Source: Apostichopus parvimensis (taxonomy: Eukaryota; Echinodermata; Holothuroidea; Aspidochirotida; Stichopodidae). From it: a DNA stretch of 39,704 bases. The position numbers were made by a program, and so were the translations under genes. Shown here in pieces: positions 34,748 through 39,704 of the stretch. The stretch lies in the NCBI GenBank assembly GCA_000934455.1, contig KN883540.1:95317-135020 (forward strand), in the 5' to 3' direction. Position 1 is the first letter of the stretch; every line of letters begins with the position of its first letter. Under the pieces are notes generated by a model. The model was given only the letters and a program-made list of their open reading frames with translations, did not search any database and was not told the origin of the DNA.

Positions 34748-35090
34748 GGAAAAGGAAAGTTGACTGTCGTTTGTTTCCCCAGGAAGGAATTTAGGACGAT
34801 CTCAAAACAATTTTGCACGGGCGAAATCCCCCAATGTAAGGAACTTTAATATGGATCGACTAATAGTTGTTCGTGTTTGGGGACATTCTTAATACAATTT
34901 TTAATTTCACAGGAAAAGGAAAGTTGACGATCATATGTTCCCCCAGGAAGGAATTTAGAATGATCTCAAAACAATTTTGCACTGGTGAAATCCCCCAATG
35001 TATTAAGGAACTTTAATATGGATCGACTAAAGTTGATCGTGTTTGGGTACATTTCTGATACAATTTGTATTTCATAGGAAAAGGGAAGAG
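34748..35090. repeat. Tandem duplication, 164-bp period, two units plus a start
   Basis: GGAAAAGGAAAGTTGAC occurs at 34748 and 34912 and GGAAAAGGGAAG at 35077. Both full units contain CCAGGAAGGAATTTAG, ATCTCAAAACAATTTTGCAC, GAAATCCCCCAATGTA and AACTTTAATATGGATCGACT. Confidence 0.93.
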
Positions 35091-35693
35091 TTCAATTGCA
35101 AATCTCAAAAGCTCTGGTGCACCCTGATCACCTTCAAACTTCATACAAGATTTCACAGGAATAGAATACTTGTTTATACCTAAACCTTCTATGGATATCT
35201 GTTTTCTTACAGGCACATGTGCTGTACGTTCTAAAAGCCATTTTGCATACTTCCATCAGGCATTATATCACCATTACAATAGTTTGTCAAATTGTTGAAA
35301 AATATCACTTGTTTCAGAAATATATGAAAGCAGCTTTAGTATAAAAGTGTATTGCCCTTTCAAACTTCAGCACACATCTCTGTTTTCCCTGACTTATTAA
35401 CTTACGCACTATAGAGCTTTCCACAGGTCTCAAAATCCATACATAAAAAGCAACCACAAATCAAATTCTCACATCAAACCATATTTCAGGGCAATAACCT
35501 TTCAAGAAAGGAACCATGATTCAAGAGTTCTGTCTGAGTATGTGAATATTAAAATCCTTCAACTACTAAAGATGTTAGTCCATGACTTTCAGACTCACCC
35601 AAAATGTGGTTAATTAACAGATCACACACACACACAACAGATATTGGTAAAAGCACATAGACAGGCTTAATGTGTTTAGCCTAGACTCTAACA

Positions 35694-35709
35694 GGCAGAC
35701 AGACAGACA
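35694..35709. repeat. Short CAGA/GACA microsatellite
   Basis: CAGGCAGACAGACAGACA, followed by an A run and a second GACAGACAGAG at 35727. Simple sequence only. Confidence 0.85.
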
Positions 35710-38209
35710 AAAAAAAACACATATAAGACAGACAGAGAAAATAACCCTAAGTGTATTTTATATGGCAAAGATATTGATTTCACAAATTGTGTTGATATGT
35801 TGTGAATGCTACTGACAACAGTAGAGAAAATGCTGTCATAATGGCAATTTCATATGTTTTTTTTTTCTTGATAATAATTCAAAATTTATCCCTAGAGGAA
35901 AATAATATAAAATTTCTACATTCAAGACAGTTGTGTTTAGATGAAATTCTAAGTATAGGGACACTTTACAGCCAAAGTAAATATTCCAAACCCTACTTCA
36001 CCAAGAAGAAGATATTTATAAGAGAAGTACAGCTTTTGAAGAACATTTCGCTGCCAAGATGATATATCCTACACCAGCAATTGTGATCCACACCCTGGAG
36101 TATGGGAGGTTTCAACCAGTCAAAATAGGTAACATTTAAATCAAACCGCCTCGAGATAGGGAGCAGATATTGAGAGGGCATTTTGAACCGACAGTTCAGA
36201 ATATTTTCCTCTATTTGTTTGAGTGTTACAGGTATATTGTTTACTACAGTAATATTCCTTAAGGCATTTTGGCAGACACTGCTGGATAGATGCAAACAAC
36301 TCAGTTCAAACTCAATTTTGTGGACAAAAAAATTGGGTTTCTTCAAGTGAGAGGGGGAAAGGGGGCAGGAATGAAGGAAAGGATTACTGGACTGGGCCTG
36401 TCATTGGTTAGCAAGTCTTTCACAAATTATAGAATATGATACAAATCAAAATAATCATAATTATTAATCATAATAATTTAATACAGAAAGGTGTCCTGAG
36501 CAATAATCTGGGACATCACTGTGGATCAATGCTGTTATCTGCTATAAGTTTTCTTGGACCATTGTGGCTTGTCAATAAGTGTGTACAGTTAATGTATTTA
36601 TCCTAATGGCACATTAGCAATGTGCATTGTGACCTTTGACCAACTTTTCAGTTTATGATCATTTCAAATTTGAATGCATTGTTAAAACCCATTATGATGA
36701 ACAAGTCCTATACATATCCACTATGTAGAACAGATACAATGAATACACAGTTCAGTATTTTATAATCATTCTAACTGTACTACCATGACTCATGAAATTT
36801 TGATATCCTGGAAAATGCTCTAGATGACTTGAGCTCACCTTAAAATTCCTCAAAAGTACAAAAACTTCTTCAAATCCTAGCGGTGATTATTGGAGATCCA
36901 ATAATCTAACCGTAAGCTGTATGTAGACCTCACAACATTTCTCAACAGAGATTTCTAGCTAACAAATAGCCAAATGTACATGTGTACTCTTCTAGTGCTT
37001 TAATTGGCTAATAACATTTATGCTGAATATGATGCTTCAAATACCAGATAGGTACAAATAGATACATCTAAACAACATTGTGTTGCATTTTTAACTACCA
37101 GTACTTTAACATTACGTCTTACCGTATTCAATATAGTGGTGTTTGTGCAAAACGGCAATCACTGGTCGGCACAAAATTTTACCTTGTCGTATATATTTTA
37201 CAATCTTGAAAGACTCACGGTAGGAAGCTCGCATCATGCCGTTTTAGAGACTATGATGTACAGCATTTGAAAAATCATTTTCGTCAAATATGTGCTATGA
37301 TCCTGGACAGTCCACCGTATGTTTGCAATTTATATATGGGAAGCCAGCATCTCTGGTACTGACTGAAATTTGATATCACAACAATGTTTTGTTCTCTGAC
37401 CATTTGGAGGAAGAACAATGTTCACTTCTCACAGCCGAAGGCAGTACATCATTTTTGACATTTTTAATCAAACCTTGCAGCAAAAGAAATTATACTGTCA
37501 CAGAAAATGGGACCAGTACGAATTGAGAAATGGGAGAAAACATTCAACTTAATACAATACAGGAGAGAACATGTCTGTAACAGTATTAGAACAGCAGGGT
37601 TGATAAAAGCTATGATCAAGTTTGTCAGCTTGGTCTCCAGCCATTGATGTGTAGATACCATGGAAACCTTTCCGATCATATAAAATGGGTTCAAGTTGAG
37701 AAAATAACTGTTATAAGTTATAGTGTCTTGACACTACTGGGAATAACGACACACAGTACTTGGTTATATTATTTTCACAAAGGCAATGATAGGGAAGTCC
37801 TACTCTACAGTATCCGAACATTGAACACCATCCTCGTCTAGATGGTTTGTTAAGACAACTCCTGTTTTCTAATCAAGATTTGGTGTTATTTTGTTGTTTT
37901 GTCTTTGTGTCTTTGTTCAAATCTTAGAAATAAATCGTATGTATTTATTTGTTCTATTCATAATACATTATTTAGTTATACACAAGCCAATGAAGCGGTT
38001 AAAGTATTCCTTCTTATTGAAGCGCTCAAACCATGCACAAAACTTATATATAACTATATTATGGTTATTGTTCGCATACCAGGTACATGTACAATATTAT
38101 GCTGTAGGACATGTGCAGGCTAGTTGCCAAACTGATGAGAAGTGTTTTAGTATGACATATTTTTTCTCTATCCCCATGGCCTGAAATTAGACTAGCGCTC
38201 TGGCCTGGC

Positions 38210-38250
38210 TCTGGCGCAACAACGCCAGAAACCGGTCTCACTGCGCCAGA
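38210..38250. other. CTGGCGC inverted repeats (hairpin potential)
   Basis: TCTGGCG (38210-38216) and CGCCAGA (38223-38229) flank a 6-nt CAACAA loop. A third copy, TGCGCCAGA (38242-38250), pairs over 9 bp with TCTGGCGCA (38210-38218), so two alternative hairpins exclude each other. It is a local GC-rich island in AT-rich DNA. Function unknown. Confidence 0.6.
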
Positions 38251-39704
38251 CAAGGGGAAATGCTGGGGGGTTGTCTGGAGCTTAAATAGTGCTAGATGGG
38301 TGTACCATTGTTGCACTCTCAAACTTAGTTGGAATAAACGTTGCACTGTACGAAAAATCTGTTTGGAATATTGCACGAAAAGATTACATTAAGGCATGAG
38401 CTTCTATTAGAATGATACGGTACTATAATTAAACATTGTGTGTTCATGTGCAGTTAGGCAGGTATTAAGATCCAGTTTTTCATGGTCGCTTACAGGTAAG
38501 CATGACTTTTAAATTGGGCTAACATGTTTTGGATCTGTTCCATCCCTGGGATGCAAGTTAAAATTTCTAACGTTAGTATTCCCATACCCTGTAGGCCTAG
38601 GCTAGGCCTCTTGATTAAATTCCCAGATAGCCTAGGCCTATCTTTAATCTAGGTACTACAATGGCCAACACTATTCCTGTGCCATTTGTATTTATGCTAA
38701 TATAATTAATCAGCACCTGTAACTCTATTTTCATGTAGCATCTTCGAGCATGTAATTCTGCAATAGGTAATATGACTCTGAGCCCCAAACTAGGCTATAT
38801 GGTAGTTGTTGCATAGCCTAGGCCTAATCATACAGTAGTGACGGCCAATTAATAAATGTACACAACTTACCTAGGCCTATAGTGCTTACTACACAAGCTA
38901 CTCTCTTATCCTTACTTTTCCTTAAATAAACTAGTGGCTAGGCTACTTACGTCACTTGTGTGACACTAGTAGCAGTAATTATGGTCGACATCAACAGCCT
39001 AGCCTAACTGAAGCCAAGGCCTAAGCTAAATTTATTTTGAATAGCTTTGTAGGGTCTTAACTAAAGTGATACCTATCGTGTGGCCCGTGAACCCATCTCT
39101 CAAGTATGCTTGGCTAAGCCTAAAATAAGTGGTATTTAAGGTTTCAACTTTTCAATCTTCACAATATTTCCGCAAGAGCAACTTAAAATTAATATGTAAC
39201 TTATTACCGCTGACGTTAGTAAACAAACCTTCAGTTACATGTATTTGACCTTCCGTAACATTGTCTGCAGGAGTAACGTTTGGACAATCATTTAATTGAT
39301 AACAGTACAACTTTGCCTTATACTAGCCCTGATGTGATTTCAATGCACTCATTCGTGATAGTCGTACTGTTGTTACAGTTATATGGCTTACCACAAAAGG
39401 ACTTGAACGATGAGCGAAATGCCTCCTAATCTTCTTAAGTTAAGTCACAATGACAAGGTGTTTTTGTTTACAATAGCACTTTAACAACGTGATTTCAGTG
39501 GTTGCCTTGTTGTTTATTGCAAAATTCGCCGTTCCCCGTACTCCTCAGATGTGCTGGTCTCATGCTGCTGACTGCATGTTGCGTATAACAGGAAGGGACG
39601 AGACGATATCACAAGTACTTCCGTCTTGGGTCATACCATTTTTGACGAAGGATGTAATTTTGTAAACCATCTTCTTTCGATTAAAATTTTGTGGTTTTTA
39701 AGGA

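Larger units (their letters stand above)
27924..39704. other. Upstream region of PLCG: probable 5' intron and/or promoter DNA
   Basis: No protein gene could be supported here. Repeats are listed separately. Stretches with nothing classifiable: 28041-28960, 30080-30540, 30900-31140, 32210-34070, 35110-38200 (a short GACA run near 35694 and CA run near 35623) and 39135-39590. Open frames at 35802-36062 (plus), 35993-36346 (minus) and 37891-38184 (plus) overlap each other or low-complexity AT DNA and match no family I know. ETS-like sites (GGAAG at 39591, CTTCCG at 39618) near the end of the window could belong to a promoter, but no start site can be fixed. Confidence 0.5.

Noticed and set aside
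35993..36346. 117-codon minus-strand open frame and overlapping plus-strand frame (35802-36062)
   Set aside because: The two overlap on opposite strands and neither resembles a known protein. Treated as chance open frames.
38065..38376. 103-codon minus-strand open frame near the high end
   Set aside because: It spans the GC-rich hairpin island and resembles no family.

Overview
The window looks like AT-rich animal (eukaryotic) DNA. It carries the 5' part of one intron-rich gene on the minus strand, phospholipase C gamma (PLCG type), spread over about 21 kb. Three coding exons can be placed from splice sites, reading phase and protein similarity: exon 1 at 27470-27692, exon 2 at 11481-11630 and exon 3 at 6686-6779. 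They join in frame (phases 1, 1 and 2) into about 155 residues covering the N-terminus and the complete first PH domain. The EF-hand, catalytic X/Y, SH2, SH3 and C2 parts must lie beyond the low-coordinate end of the window. A 231-nt 5' UTR piece precedes the start codon. The promoter was not located.

No other protein gene could be supported. The other open frames are short, unlike any family I recognise, and have no convincing splice or codon signal. The organism is a metazoan, probably an invertebrate deuterostome such as an echinoderm. This rests only on the repeat-rich, AT-rich style, the transposon mix and TAGGCCTA-type motifs, so it is weak.

Layout from low to high coordinates: 1-6685 is intron 3 or beyond, with a tRNA-derived SINE, an AT microsatellite and a foldback-like element. 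6686-6779 is exon 3. 6780-11480 is intron 2, with a complete 1.19-kb non-autonomous hAT transposon whose target-site duplication begins 52 bp from the exon 3 acceptor. 11481-11630 is exon 2. 11631-27469 is a 15.8-kb intron 1 packed with repeats: two hAT-type MITEs, tRNA-Ser-type and other tRNA-type SINEs, a segmental duplication, several minisatellites and many copies of an unnamed dispersed family, here called family A. 27470-27923 is exon 1 plus 5' UTR. 27924-39704 is upstream DNA, probably a 5' intron or promoter region, with another hAT-type MITE, a hammerhead-like motif of the kind found in Penelope-like elements, a TTAA-flanked transposon of about 1.05 kb and several tandem duplications.

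The biology here is one signalling gene (PIP2 hydrolysis downstream of tyrosine kinases) whose large introns host a dense and varied set of non-autonomous transposons. The most unusual points are family A, which carries a consensus-like 5' splice site and lies almost always antisense to the gene, the hAT insertion close to a splice acceptor, and the hammerhead-like relic.
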